A stretch of 24,310 nt of DNA from Iamia sp038233335 (GCA_038233335.1 JBBSME010000037.1:1-24310), one strand, 5' to 3'. Shown: positions 6,692 through 14,555, counted from the stretch's first letter. The notes: generated by a model not told the origin, from the sequence alone. Numbers and translations: made by a program.

Positions 6692-8188
6692 GTGCTGACC
6701 GCCGCCATCCTCATCCCGGCGCTCGCCGCCGCTGCTCTCGTTCTCGGGCGTTCCTGGTCCGAGTCCGCCACCCGGATCATCGCCGTGGCCGCCAGCGCCA
6801 TGCCCCTCGCCCTGCTGGTCGGGATGTGGATCCGCTACGACACCGGTGGGCCTCAGCCCTTCCAGCTGGTCGAGGAGACCGACTGGATCCCCACCCTCGG
6901 CGTCGGTTGGCGCCTCGGGGTCGACGGCATCTCCCTCGCCCTGGCCCTGCTGGCGGCGCTCGTCTTCGTGGTCGCGATCACCTACCCCGTCGAGCTCCGC
7001 GGCCGGCACCGCCAGTACCGGGCCTGGTTCCTCTTCCTCGAGGCCGTGTCGCTGGGGGTGTTCCTCTCGATCGACCTGCTCCTCTTCTACGTGTTCTTCG
7101 ACCTGAGCCTGGTCGGGATGTACTTCCTCATCGGGCGGTGGGGCCACGGCGAGGCCCGAGCCGCAGCGCTCAAGTTCTTCCTCTACACCCTGGCCGGCTC
7201 CCTGGTCATGCTGCTCGGGTTCCTCGCCCTCTACCTCCAGACCGACCCCCTCACCTTCGACATGCGGGTCCTCATCGCCGAACAGCCCCTCGCCGGCCGC
7301 GGCGCCACGGCCGGCCTGGCGCTGCTCGCCATCCTCGTCGGCCTGGCGGTCAAGACCCCGCTCGTCCCCGTCCACACCTGGCTGCCACCGGCCCACGTGA
7401 ACGCCCCCGGTCCTGCCTCCGCCGTGCTGGCCGGGGTCCTCCTGAAGATGGGCACCTTCGGGATGATCCGCATCCCGCTGTCGATGATGCGCGACACCTT
7501 CGAGACCTACGCACCGGTCCTCGTCGGCGTCGCCCTGCTCAGCATCATCTACGGCGCCCTCGTCGCCCTGGGCCAGACCGACCTCAAGCGCCGCATCGCC
7601 TACACCTCGATCAACCACATGGGCTACGCCGTGCTCGGCATCGCCGTGGCCGGATCGCTGGGCTCCGGTGAGGAGGCCGGGCGCCGGCTGGCCCTCACCG
7701 GCGCGACGGTGGAGATGGTCGCCCACGGCCTCATCACCGGCGCCCTCTTCCTCGTGGCCGGATCCTTCTGGACCCGGACCCAGGACTACGACATGGGCCA
7801 CTACGGGGGCCTGGCGGGGCAGGCTCCTCGGCTCACCGGGGCGGCCACCCTCGCCGCCTTCGCCAGCCTGGGCCTGCCCGGTCTGGCCGGGTTCGTGGCC
7901 GAGTTCCAGATCTTCGTCGGGACCTTCTCCGTCTACCCGTGGGTCGCGGCCGCGGCCCTCCTCGGCGTGCTCATCACCGCTGCCCTGTTCCTGCAGATGG
8001 TCCAGAAGCTGTTCTTCGGCGACCTGCCCGACCGGCTCCGGGGCTTCGTCGACCTCGGCCGCCGAGAGGCGCTCGCCCTGGTGCCCCTGCTCGCCCTCGT
8101 GGTGATCATCGGCATCTGGCCGACGTGGCTGCTCGACCTCCTCACCCCGACCAGCGAGGCGATCGTCAGCGCCTTCGGGGCCCGCTGA
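6692..8188 (+). CDS. nuoM: NADH-quinone oxidoreductase subunit M-like protein (ND4 antiporter subunit)
   Basis: A 498-residue, about 14-helix antiporter-like subunit of normal NuoM length. Family blocks are clear: DGISLALALLAAL, MYFLIGRWGH, the K221 block AVKTPLVPVHTWLPPAH, AGVLLKMGTFGMIRIPL, LGQTDLKRRIAYTSINHMGY and GLPGLAGFVAEFQIF. The essential glutamate of helix 5 (family: FYxFWE) is aspartate here (D137 in FYVFFDLSL), and the usual LPDAHxEAP has become LPPAHVNAP. Thus the channel is altered but not obviously dead. GTG 6692 is four bases past the nuoL stop. Position and order match all nuo operons. Confidence 0.9.
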   Translation: MLTAAILIPALAAAALVLGRSWSESATRIIAVAASAMPLALLVGMWIRYDTGGPQPFQLVEETDWIPTLGVGWRLGVDGISLALALLAALVFVVAITYPVELRGRHRQYRAWFLFLEAVSLGVFLSIDLLLFYVFFDLSLVGMYFLIGRWGHGEARAAALKFFLYTLAGSLVMLLGFLALYLQTDPLTFDMRVLIAEQPLAGRGATAGLALLAILVGLAVKTPLVPVHTWLPPAHVNAPGPASAVLAGVLLKMGTFGMIRIPLSMMRDTFETYAPVLVGVALLSIIYGALVALGQTDLKRRIAYTSINHMGYAVLGIAVAGSLGSGEEAGRRLALTGATVEMVAHGLITGALFLVAGSFWTRTQDYDMGHYGGLAGQAPRLTGAATLAAFASLGLPGLAGFVAEFQIFVGTFSVYPWVAAAALLGVLITAALFLQMVQKLFFGDLPDRLRGFVDLGRREALALVPLLALVVIIGIWPTWLLDLLTPTSEAIVSAFGAR

Positions 8189-8191
8189 CCC

Positions 8192-9604
8192 GTGGACGTC
8201 GGCCACCTCGCCCCCGAGATCGCCCTGGTGCTCGGCGCGGTCGTCGTGGTGCTGGTCGCCTCGTTCACCCGCCGCGACCACCAGTGGATCACCACGCCGG
8301 TGGCCTCGCTCGCCGTGGTGGCCTCGGCGGGGATCAGCATCGGTCTGGCCCGGGGGGCCGACCAGCAGCTGTCGTTCGACCGGGCCTGGGCCCTCGACGG
8401 CGCGACGCAGGGCGCGGAGCTCATCATCTGCGGCGTCACCCTGACCTGCCTCCTGCTCAGCGTCGAGTGGTTCCGCACCGATCCCCGTCGAGGGGAGTAC
8501 CCGGCGGTGATGCTGTTCTCCGCCGCCGGTGCGATGGTCCTGGCCGGCGCGGCCGACACCATGGAGATCGTCGTCGGCATGCTGCTGGTCTCGGTGACCG
8601 GCTACACGCTGGCCGCCTACCACCGGGCCTCGCCCGCTGCGGTCGAGGCCGGCATGCGGTACTTCCTCATCGGCGCGCTCACCAACGCCGTCCTGCTGAT
8701 CGGCGTGGTGATCCTCTACGGCAGCACCGGGACCACCAACCTGGCCGACACCGCCACCGCCCTGGCCGCCGGCGCCGACCCCGTGGCGATGGTCGCCGTG
8801 GTCGTCTGCCTGGTCGTGGGGCTGGGCTTCGAGATCGGCGCGGTGCCGGCCCACGTCTGGGTGCCCGACGTCGCCCAGGCCTCGCCCGCGCCCTCGGCCG
8901 CCTTCCTCACCGTCGTCCCCAAGGTCGGTGCCCTGGTCGCACTGGCCCGCGTGCTCCAGGTCCTGCCCGAGGACGTGGTCGCCTGGCGTCCGCTCATCGC
9001 CGTGCTCGCCGCGGCCACCATGACCGTCGGCAACCTGCTCGCCCTCTGGCAGGACGACCTACGCCGCATGCTCGGGTGGTCGTCGGTGTCCCAGGCCGGC
9101 TACGCCCTCATGGCCGTCGTGGTGATCGACCGCGCCGACATGGCGCTCCCGTCGCTCATGATCTTCCTGGCCGCCTACGCCGCGGCGACCACCGCGGGCT
9201 TCGCGGTGGTCACCGAGCTCCGAGGCCGGACCGCCCTCGCCGACTACCGCGGCCTGGGCGCCTCCCACCCCTGGCTGGCGGTGGCTCTGATCGTGTCGCT
9301 GCTCTCCCTCGTGGGCATCCCGCCCCTCGGCGGCTTCGTCGGCAAGCTCACCCTCTTCACCGCCACGATCGACGGAGGCTACGGATGGCTCGCCGCCCTG
9401 GCCGTGGCCAACACCGTGGCCTCGCTCTTCTACTACCTGCGGGTCATCGCTCCGATGGCCTTCGACACCTCGTCCCGGAGGGTCCCGGTCCTGGGCCGAT
9501 GGGCCGTCGGGGCCGTGGCCGTCGCGACAGCGGCCACCGTCGCCGTCGGGCTCCTCGCCGGGCCCCTCCTCGCCGCCCTCGACGGCGCCCTCCTGCTCCC
9601 GTGA
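8192..9604 (+). CDS. nuoN: NADH-quinone oxidoreductase subunit N-like protein (ND2 antiporter subunit)
   Basis: A 470-residue, about 14-helix subunit in the final nuo position. Matches to NuoN include EAGMRYFLIGALTNAVLL, ILYGSTGTTNLA, VVPKVGALVALAR, LGWSSVSQAGYAL and GIPPLGGFVGKLTLF. Two residues normally essential for proton transfer are changed: the helix-5 glutamate of GLELLSL aligns with L131 in GMLLVSV, and the helix-7 lysine of GFKLAAVPFHMW is E214 in GFEIGAVPAHVW. K244 (VVPK) and the later GK lysine remain. GTG 8192 lies three bases after the nuoM stop. It ends the operon; a gene remnant follows at once. Confidence 0.88.
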   Translation: MDVGHLAPEIALVLGAVVVVLVASFTRRDHQWITTPVASLAVVASAGISIGLARGADQQLSFDRAWALDGATQGAELIICGVTLTCLLLSVEWFRTDPRRGEYPAVMLFSAAGAMVLAGAADTMEIVVGMLLVSVTGYTLAAYHRASPAAVEAGMRYFLIGALTNAVLLIGVVILYGSTGTTNLADTATALAAGADPVAMVAVVVCLVVGLGFEIGAVPAHVWVPDVAQASPAPSAAFLTVVPKVGALVALARVLQVLPEDVVAWRPLIAVLAAATMTVGNLLALWQDDLRRMLGWSSVSQAGYALMAVVVIDRADMALPSLMIFLAAYAAATTAGFAVVTELRGRTALADYRGLGASHPWLAVALIVSLLSLVGIPPLGGFVGKLTLFTATIDGGYGWLAALAVANTVASLFYYLRVIAPMAFDTSSRRVPVLGRWAVGAVAVATAATVAVGLLAGPLLAALDGALLLP

Positions 9605-9756
9605 GATGCCTCGTCGTCGGCCGGATCAGCGGACCCTGGGTGAACCTCCACCTCCCACGTCGCGCCTGGTCCCCGATCGCCGCCGCCGCCCTCCTCGTCC
9701 TGGAGGTCGACCCGCAGATCCAGGCCGACCGTCTCATCAACATCGTTTCCACCTGA
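9605..9756 (+). pseudogene. 3' remnant of a DUF2752 gene, butting against nuoN
   Basis: The frame immediately after the nuoN stop reads LVVGRISGPWVNLHLPRR and continues to IQADRLINIVST-stop. This matches, at roughly 60% identity by eye, the last 50 residues of the intact DUF2752 protein at 21740-22189 (VLGRLSGRWLNIRLPRR, then IQADRLINVIPT). The first two thirds, including the TCG-containing membrane core, are absent, and homology ends at the nuoN stop codon, which suggests a deletion that fused the two. Like the intact copy it is followed by a cupredoxin gene. No start codon with a ribosome site was seen. Confidence 0.8.
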
Positions 9757-9783
9757 CCAACGCGCCACGTGCGCGGAGCAACC

Positions 9784-10230
9784 ATGTCCATCTCGTCTCG
9801 CATCACCCCTCTCGTCCTCGCCGGGTTGACCGTCGTCGCCGTCTCCTGCGGGTCCGACGAACCCAACGGTGCCCCCGCCAACGGGTCGGACGGGGCCGTC
9901 GAGGTCCGGATGGTCGACATCGCCTACGAGCCCACGTCGCTCGAGGCCTCGGTGGGCGACACCGTCCGGTTCGTCTTCACCAACGAGGGCAACGTGGCCC
10001 ACGACGCCTTCATCGGTGACGAGGCGGCCCAAGCGGCGCACGAGTCGGAGATGCGGAGCATGGACGGGATGGACGGGATGGAACACAGCGGCGATGACGG
10101 CATCACCGTGGCACCGGGCGAGTCGGCTGAGCTCACCCACACGTTCTCCGAGGCCGGCCCCCGCCTCATCGGCTGCCACGAGCCCGGCCACTACGAGGGC
10201 GGCATGGTCATCGACGTGGACGTGGTCTGA
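9784..10230 (+). CDS. Cupredoxin-domain lipoprotein (type 1 copper), copy 1
   Basis: A 148-residue exported copper protein. The signal segment RITPLVLAGLTVVAVSC leads to a lipobox-like site with acylated C22, followed by a Gly/Ser/Asn-rich linker. The plastocyanin-like domain (about residues 38-148) has the type 1 copper set H73 (in VAHDAF), C131, H136 and M141 in GCHEPGHYEGGM (C-x4-H-x4-M). A Met/His-rich insert (MRSMDGMDGMEHSG) could bind more copper. ATG 9784 follows GGAG at 9774-9777; an upstream GTG at 9769 is less likely. It is about three quarters identical by eye to the protein at 22222-22674 and follows a DUF2752 remnant, so it is one half of a duplicated module. Likely an electron carrier or copper buffer on the outer face of the membrane. 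Confidence 0.88.
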   Translation: MSISSRITPLVLAGLTVVAVSCGSDEPNGAPANGSDGAVEVRMVDIAYEPTSLEASVGDTVRFVFTNEGNVAHDAFIGDEAAQAAHESEMRSMDGMDGMEHSGDDGITVAPGESAELTHTFSEAGPRLIGCHEPGHYEGGMVIDVDVV

Positions 10231-10261
10231 GCGGGGAGCTCTGTCTCGCAGTCGCTCATCG

Positions 10262-10479
10262 TCGGGGCCCTGGTGTAGCTGCACCCGAACAGGGTCGCCG
10301 GCATCTCCACGTTGACCTCGGTGAACAACATGGCGCCGCTGAGCACGACGAGGAAGAATCCCGACCGAGAACCCGAAGCCCTCGAGGAGGCGCTGGAGGC
10401 CCTCGTTGGTCGTGCCCGTGGCGATGAGCGTGCTGAACAGCGCGCCGATGGTGATGGAGCCGCCGGCCAGGATGCTCAT
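10262..10479 (-). pseudogene. Formate/nitrite transporter (FNT) family fragment with frameshift
   Basis: Reading leftward from 10479 gives MSILAGGSITIGALFSTL, then TNEGLQRLLEGFGFSVG. One base later in register it goes on as FFLVVLSGAMLFTEVNVE and MPATLF. This is the FNT pattern (AGxFIALGALFS, then GFSxGxxLVVLxGAELFTEN) for about 70 residues around the first pore segments. The frame breaks at the GGGATT stretch (AATCCC at 10357-10362 on the plus strand), which fits a one-base insertion. The N-terminus and the C-terminal half are missing. It is therefore a dead fragment of a channel for formate, nitrite or similar anions. Confidence 0.65.
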
Positions 10480-10729
10480 GACTCGCCAGGAGCACTCTGC
10501 CTCTCCGGAACTAACGCAGTGTCCCAGCAGGCGTCGGGGATCGTGATGGACCGTTCGGCGACGACAGCCAGGCGCCACCCGAATGAACCGGTCTGGGGAT
10601 ACGATCTCTCGACCTTGGGGAAGGACCTGAGCGCGCATCTCGTGCTTCGGTCCGGCGACTGGCGGAGCACGCTGGGGGCCCGGGAAGATCCGCTCCGCAT
10701 GACGCCACTGATCGCGAACAAGGAGACCC
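10480..10729. other. No recognisable gene; upstream region of the pyruvate-oxidase-like gene
   Basis: No supported coding sequence was found on either strand. The minus strand may hold a few more codons of the FNT fragment (SWRV before MSIL). The right end carries the AAGGAG ribosome site (10720-10725) of the next gene. Confidence 0.4.
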
Positions 10730-11888
10730 ATGCCCACCGTTGCTGAGTCACTCGTAGCCGCACTCGTCTCGGTCGGAGTCGAACGGATCTGGGGCGTGGT
10801 CGGCGATGCACTCAACCCGTTCGTCGATGCGCTCGAGGCCGAAGAAGCGATCTCGTGGAACGCCACCCGCCACGAGGAAGCCGCCGCCTTCGCGGCTGGC
10901 GCAGAGAGCCAGATCACCTCGCGCCTCGGCGTCTGCGCCGGCACGGTGGGGCCGGGTGCGTTGCACCTGATCAACGGGCTCTTCGATGCCCGGGCCAGCA
11001 GGGTTCCCGTGCTGGCGATCACCGGCCAGGTAGCCCAGGCCGACATGGGAACGAGCTTTCACCAGGAGGTCGATCTCGACGCGGTGTACCGCTCGGTCGT
11101 CTTGTACAACCACACACTCCGATCGCCCGATCAGCTCCAGCGTGTCCTCGGGATCGCTCTTCGCACCGCGCTTTCGGAACGTGGTCCCACGCTCATCTCT
11201 GTTCCCTCGGATCTGATGAGCGAAGAGACGGCCGAGCTGTCGGGTGGCTTCCTGGTTCCGTCGCCGACCCTGATGCCCCACGCCGACGCCATTGCCAGAG
11301 CGGCCCAGGTGATCGATGCTGCCGAGAACGTCACCCTGCTCGTGGGCATCGGCGCCGGTGAGGCGCGACATGAGGTCCTCGAGCTCGCAGATCGGCTTGC
11401 TGCGCCGGTGGTCGCATCGCTGCGCGGGAAGGAGTCCTTCGAGTGGGACAACCCGAACTACGTCGGTCTGACCGGGCTCATCGGCAACCGCGCCGGCGCT
11501 GACGCCGTCGATGGTGCCGATGTCTTGGTGATGGTCGGCACCGACTTCCCATACCGCGACTGGCTCCCGGATTCAGCATCGGTCATCCAGATCGACACCG
11601 ACGCCTCGGCGATCGGCCGACGGGTACCCGTCGATGTCGCGGTACATGCGGATGCAACGCTCGCCGTGCGCCAGATCGCGGAACGCGTTCAGAGGAAGAG
11701 CGATCGGTCGCGCCTCGATTCAGCCCGTTCATCCTTCACCAGCTGGTACGACCGGCAACAGAAGATGGCCGACGGCCGCGGGATCCTGGGCACTGCGTAC
11801 TCCGCGTTCATCGAGGTGCAGGATGGGCGCCTCCATCCTGAGCTCGTCGCCACGACCCTCTCCGGGCTGCTCGATGACGATGCCGTGA
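10730..11888 (+). pseudogene. poxB: Thiamine-diphosphate enzyme of pyruvate oxidase/dehydrogenase (quinone) type, C-terminal domain lost
   Basis: The first 386 residues match PoxB-like enzymes, which decarboxylate pyruvate to acetate and feed electrons to quinone. The PYR domain (residues 1-170) has the cofactor-activating glutamate in RHEEAAAFAAGAES and the block CAGTVGPGALHLINGLFDA. The central FAD/binding domain (about 190-330) follows. Similarity stops at LLDDDAV, just where FTxDTG and the diphosphate-binding domain (GDG...N) should begin. The frame then runs on as unrelated sequence to 12193, antisense to the CLC gene. Without the TPP-binding domain it cannot be an active enzyme. The ATG follows AAGGAG at ideal spacing. 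Its codon use is less GC-strict than its neighbours, hinting at acquisition. Confidence 0.8.
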
Positions 11889-12095
11889 TTCCGCGGTCCC
11901 TCGGGCTCGCGCCGGAGGGACTCGTCGACCACCGGTGTTCCGTCGCAGTGGCGGCCGTGGTGGTGGTGGACGAAGAGGGTCTCGATGACGGTGAGGAGCG
12001 AGTCGCTGCCCGCTCGTCGGCTCAATATCAACTCGCGTCCGTTCACTGCAAGGCCTCAAACCTCGGCCCAGGCGTGCTGCGAAAGCGTCGACTGA
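11889..12095. other. Unassigned stretch after the truncated poxB-like gene
   Basis: The plus strand continues the broken frame without similarity. The minus strand has an open stretch reading TVIETLFVHHHHGRHCDG, His-rich and possibly the tail of another lost gene, but I cannot name it. No promoter was identified. The stretch separates the truncated gene from the stop of the convergent CLC gene. Confidence 0.3.
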
Positions 12096-13454
12096 TCACC
12101 CCGTGGACACCGGGGTCGGCGCGGTGTCGGGGAGGGGCCAGGCGACGTCCAGGCGGGCCGACGCGACGAAGGCGACCACGACCGCGACGATGATCAACGG
12201 GGTCAGCGCCAGGCCGTCGGCCGCGAGGAACAGGACCGGCAGCAACACCGAGACCAAAGGCAGGCGGAGCATGGCGACGATCATGGCGCCGATGCCCATG
12301 GCCACCCCGGCGATCATGGGCAGCCCGGGGAGGTGGGAGAGGGCGAGTCCTCCGGCGGCTCCGATGAACATGCCGGGGAACACGGGTCCGCCGCGGAAGC
12401 TGGTGAGGGCGGCGGCATAGGCCAGTGCCTTGCACACCACCAGCAACCCCAGCGCCCCGACGGTCCACCCGGCAGCCCCGTTGATGAGCGGTCCGAGCTG
12501 GGCCTGGCCGGAGAAGAGCACGTTGGCCGACGAGCGGCCGGTCGCCTCGACGAAGACGAAGGTGGCCACGCCGATGGCCGCCCCGACCAGCGGCATCAAC
12601 AGCACCATGCGCCTCTCGATGATCGGTTGCAGCCCGCGGGCCAGGCGGGTGATGGCCCCGCCGACCAGCGCAGCCAGCACCCCGATGGCGAGGGCCCAGA
12701 GGAACTGGGAGCCGGTCGGGCTGCCGACCGGAGGGAGCCCCGACACGGCGACGGAGAAGGTGCCGAAGCCGGTCCAGCTGTCGAGGCCGACGAAGATCAG
12801 CGATCCGACGCCCGCCGCCAGCAGGCCCGGCATGAGAACGACGCCCATCATCGCCCCGCCGATCCCGCCGGTCTCCATGAGGAGGAAGGCCCCGGTCAGG
12901 GGCGAACCGAGCAGGGTGGCGATGGCGGCGAAGCTGCCGGCGGCACCGACCACCACGCTGGCCTGCTCGGGAGCGTCGCGCTTGATCAGGTGCACCGCCA
13001 ACACGCCCATGCCGCTGCCGATGGCGATGAGAGGCGCCTCCGGGCCGAGGACCACGCCGAGGCTGAGCGTGGCGAAGGAGGCGAGGAAGATGCCCGGCAG
13101 CTCGATGGGCGGGACGGGGCCGCCTGTCTTGAACCCCTCGGCCGGCTTGTGGCCGGCCGAGCCGGGCAGGAACCGGATGGTCAGCGCAACGAGGAGACCA
13201 CTCAGGGCAAGCGGGCCGATCGACCACCACGACGGCTGAGCGTCGAAGCCGAGGTCGGTGGGCAGGGTGGTGAAGACGTACTCCTGCACCTCGCCCACGC
13301 CCTTGAGGAACCCGTAGGCGACCGCGGCCACGGGCGCGCCGATGAGCGCGCCGAACACCAGGAGCATCAGGTAAGCGGGACTGCGCAGCAGCTCGGCGGC
13401 ATCGGGCGCGGGCGGAGGCGCCGCGGGGGCAGGTGACGGCCCATTCGTGGTCAT
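12096..13454 (-). CDS. CLC-family chloride channel or H+/Cl- antiporter
   Basis: A 452-residue membrane protein with the CLC inverted-repeat topology. Landmarks are the filter region VVLGPEAPLIAIGSG, where E139 matches the gating glutamate of GREGP, the preceding HKPAEGFKTGG loop, the helix pair GSPLTGAFLLMETGG, and the second-half motif FRGGPVFPGMFIGAAGG (CLC GGxFxP). The conserved gating glutamate favours proton-coupled transport, but the class is not certain. A Pro/Ala-rich cytoplasmic N-terminus precedes the first helix. ATG 13454 is preferred; an in-frame GTG at 13490 would add 12 residues. It stands alone, convergent to the truncated poxB-like gene, with an antitoxin-like gene upstream in the same direction. 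Confidence 0.88.
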   Translation of the reverse strand: MTTNGPSPAPAAPPPAPDAAELLRSPAYLMLLVFGALIGAPVAAVAYGFLKGVGEVQEYVFTTLPTDLGFDAQPSWWSIGPLALSGLLVALTIRFLPGSAGHKPAEGFKTGGPVPPIELPGIFLASFATLSLGVVLGPEAPLIAIGSGMGVLAVHLIKRDAPEQASVVVGAAGSFAAIATLLGSPLTGAFLLMETGGIGGAMMGVVLMPGLLAAGVGSLIFVGLDSWTGFGTFSVAVSGLPPVGSPTGSQFLWALAIGVLAALVGGAITRLARGLQPIIERRMVLLMPLVGAAIGVATFVFVEATGRSSANVLFSGQAQLGPLINGAAGWTVGALGLLVVCKALAYAAALTSFRGGPVFPGMFIGAAGGLALSHLPGLPMIAGVAMGIGAMIVAMLRLPLVSVLLPVLFLAADGLALTPLIIVAVVVAFVASARLDVAWPLPDTAPTPVSTG

Positions 13455-13491
13455 GACCGAACAGCCTTGCCGGTCCGGGGAGAGGGCCACA

Positions 13492-14070
13492 TCACCTCAC
13501 CAGGGTGACGCCCGGCCGGCCCTCCTTCCTGTAGAAGGTGGGCATGTCGGACCCAGGAGATGCCCAGGCCCTCAGTCGGAGATCGCACGGCTGCGAGCCC
13601 AGCGCGACGATCTTGCTCGGGAGGCGGACCGCTTGGACCGGAGGGTCAACGGCGGCGCGGGCTCGGCCTCGCTCGGTCAGGATGCGCATCACCTCGTCAG
13701 CGGAGATGCGAAGCGCATTTCCGACGGTGAAGCTCTCGACGCGACCCTCGCCGCAGAGGCGAGCAAGGTGCGCGCGCGACATGCCGAGGAGCTTCGCCGC
13801 CTCGTTCGAGGTGAGCGGCTTGCCGTTCGCGACGGCCGCGACGGTCTCGCCTCGCGAGTAGGCGTCTAGGGCGAAGCGGAGCTGGTCGCGCACCGACTCG
13901 GGCAGCGTTGCCAGATCAATGGTGCCGGTTCGAGCAGCGTCCTCAGCGACGTGGCCGAGATGATCACGCTCGTCGTCGGCGAGCTCGGTGGGGTCGACGA
14001 CGTTCACGGGCGAGGTGCGCAAGTCGTCGCATCCGGTGCCGCCCGTACTGGTCCGTGTCACCGAGTTCAT
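13492..14070 (-). CDS. Excisionase/HTH antitoxin-like DNA-binding protein
   Basis: A 192-residue protein. Residues about 22-75 (VVDPTELADDERDHLGHV and on) are an acidic helical region typical of the N-terminus of HTH antitoxins paired with PIN-type toxins. Residues about 86-132 are a MerR/Xis-type helix-turn-helix: SNEAAKLLGMSRAHLARLCG, then a wing VGNALRISADEVMRIL. Such antitoxins usually end soon after this helix; here about 55 more residues (basic, with no similarity seen) follow, so the true C-terminus may be lost or replaced. No toxin gene lies downstream: the CLC gene starts 38 bases on. ATG 14070 has no ribosome site; 14082 (ATG) and 14007 (GTG) are alternatives. Probably an orphan antitoxin. 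Confidence 0.65.
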   Translation of the reverse strand: MNSVTRTSTGGTGCDDLRTSPVNVVDPTELADDERDHLGHVAEDAARTGTIDLATLPESVRDQLRFALDAYSRGETVAAVANGKPLTSNEAAKLLGMSRAHLARLCGEGRVESFTVGNALRISADEVMRILTERGRARAAVDPPVQAVRLPSKIVALGSQPCDLRLRAWASPGSDMPTFYRKEGRPGVTLVR

Positions 14071-14240
14071 GGGACAAACCATGGGACAGATCAGCTCGAG
14101 CCCGGCACGGTGCAACGGGGGCGACCTGCTCAGTCACCCGGACCTCAACCAGCCGTACGACCGGTCGGGCGGATCGGGGGCTTCCGGTGTCTCACCTCAC
14201 CCTGACAGACAGGGGCCCCGCGCGCCCGAGCTGGTGGTCC

Positions 14241-14246
14241 TAGTGT
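14241..14246 (+). promoter_or_regulatory. -10 box of a leaderless promoter
   Basis: TAGTGT (TANNNT) ends six bases before the ATG at 14253, the spacing expected when transcription starts at the A of the start codon. No ribosome site precedes that ATG. Confidence 0.45.
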
Positions 14247-14252
14247 CCTGGG

Positions 14253-14555
14253 ATGTGCATGAACTGCTTGAGCAACGCGGAAGCACACGTCGCCCAGGCC
14301 GTGCTGATCGCAGCAGCGGCCAAATCGCCGGTGCATCGTCTCCTCGCCTCGGTTGGGCTGGTCCAGCCGCCCAGCTTGGTCGCCCGGGACGCGCGCACGG
14401 TGGCGTTCCTTCGTGAGCTCGATCTCGATCCCGTTGGGGTGCTCGGTCAGAAGGCAGTTGCCGAAGCCGGCCGCTGGGTGCCTCAGGCTTCGACTGCGAC
14501 GACCCTTGGGTCCCTCTTGCCCATCGGCTCCCAGAGCCGGCTGATCACCCAGTAG
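14253..14555 (+). CDS. Hypothetical 100-residue protein starting MCMNC
   Basis: I do not recognise a characterised family. The protein starts with a CxxC motif (MCMNC, C2 and C5), then an Ala-rich helix (AHVAQAVLIAAAAK) and a plausible globular section (VHRLLASVGLVQPP, then TVAFLRELDLDPVGVLG). The apparent leaderless promoter just upstream supports expression. The last 24 codons overlap antisense with the 3' end of the convergent membrane-hydrolase gene, so the natural end may be nearer the WVPQAS segment (about residue 79) and the extension recent. Real gene more likely than not; function unknown. Confidence 0.5.
   Translation: MCMNCLSNAEAHVAQAVLIAAAAKSPVHRLLASVGLVQPPSLVARDARTVAFLRELDLDPVGVLGQKAVAEAGRWVPQASTATTLGSLLPIGSQSRLITQ

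Noticed and set aside
6668..8854. 728-codon open frame on the minus strand across nuoM and nuoN
   Set aside because: It is antisense to two clear membrane-protein genes, is made of Asp/Glu/His/Gly-rich low-complexity sequence, and arises from the GC-rich third positions.
12099..12117. ACCCCG/CGGGGT stem at the 3' end of the CLC gene, considered as a terminator
   Set aside because: It lies inside the coding end of the CLC gene and is not followed by a T run.
12333..13436. 367-codon plus-strand frame under the CLC gene
   Set aside because: Antisense to a well-supported CLC transporter; composition is Gly/Asp/Glu/Arg-rich noise.
14068..14088. CATGGGACA direct repeat (two copies 12 bases apart), considered as an attachment or integrase scar
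   Set aside because: Only nine bases long, no integrase or tRNA nearby, and it lies in the start region of the antitoxin-like gene.
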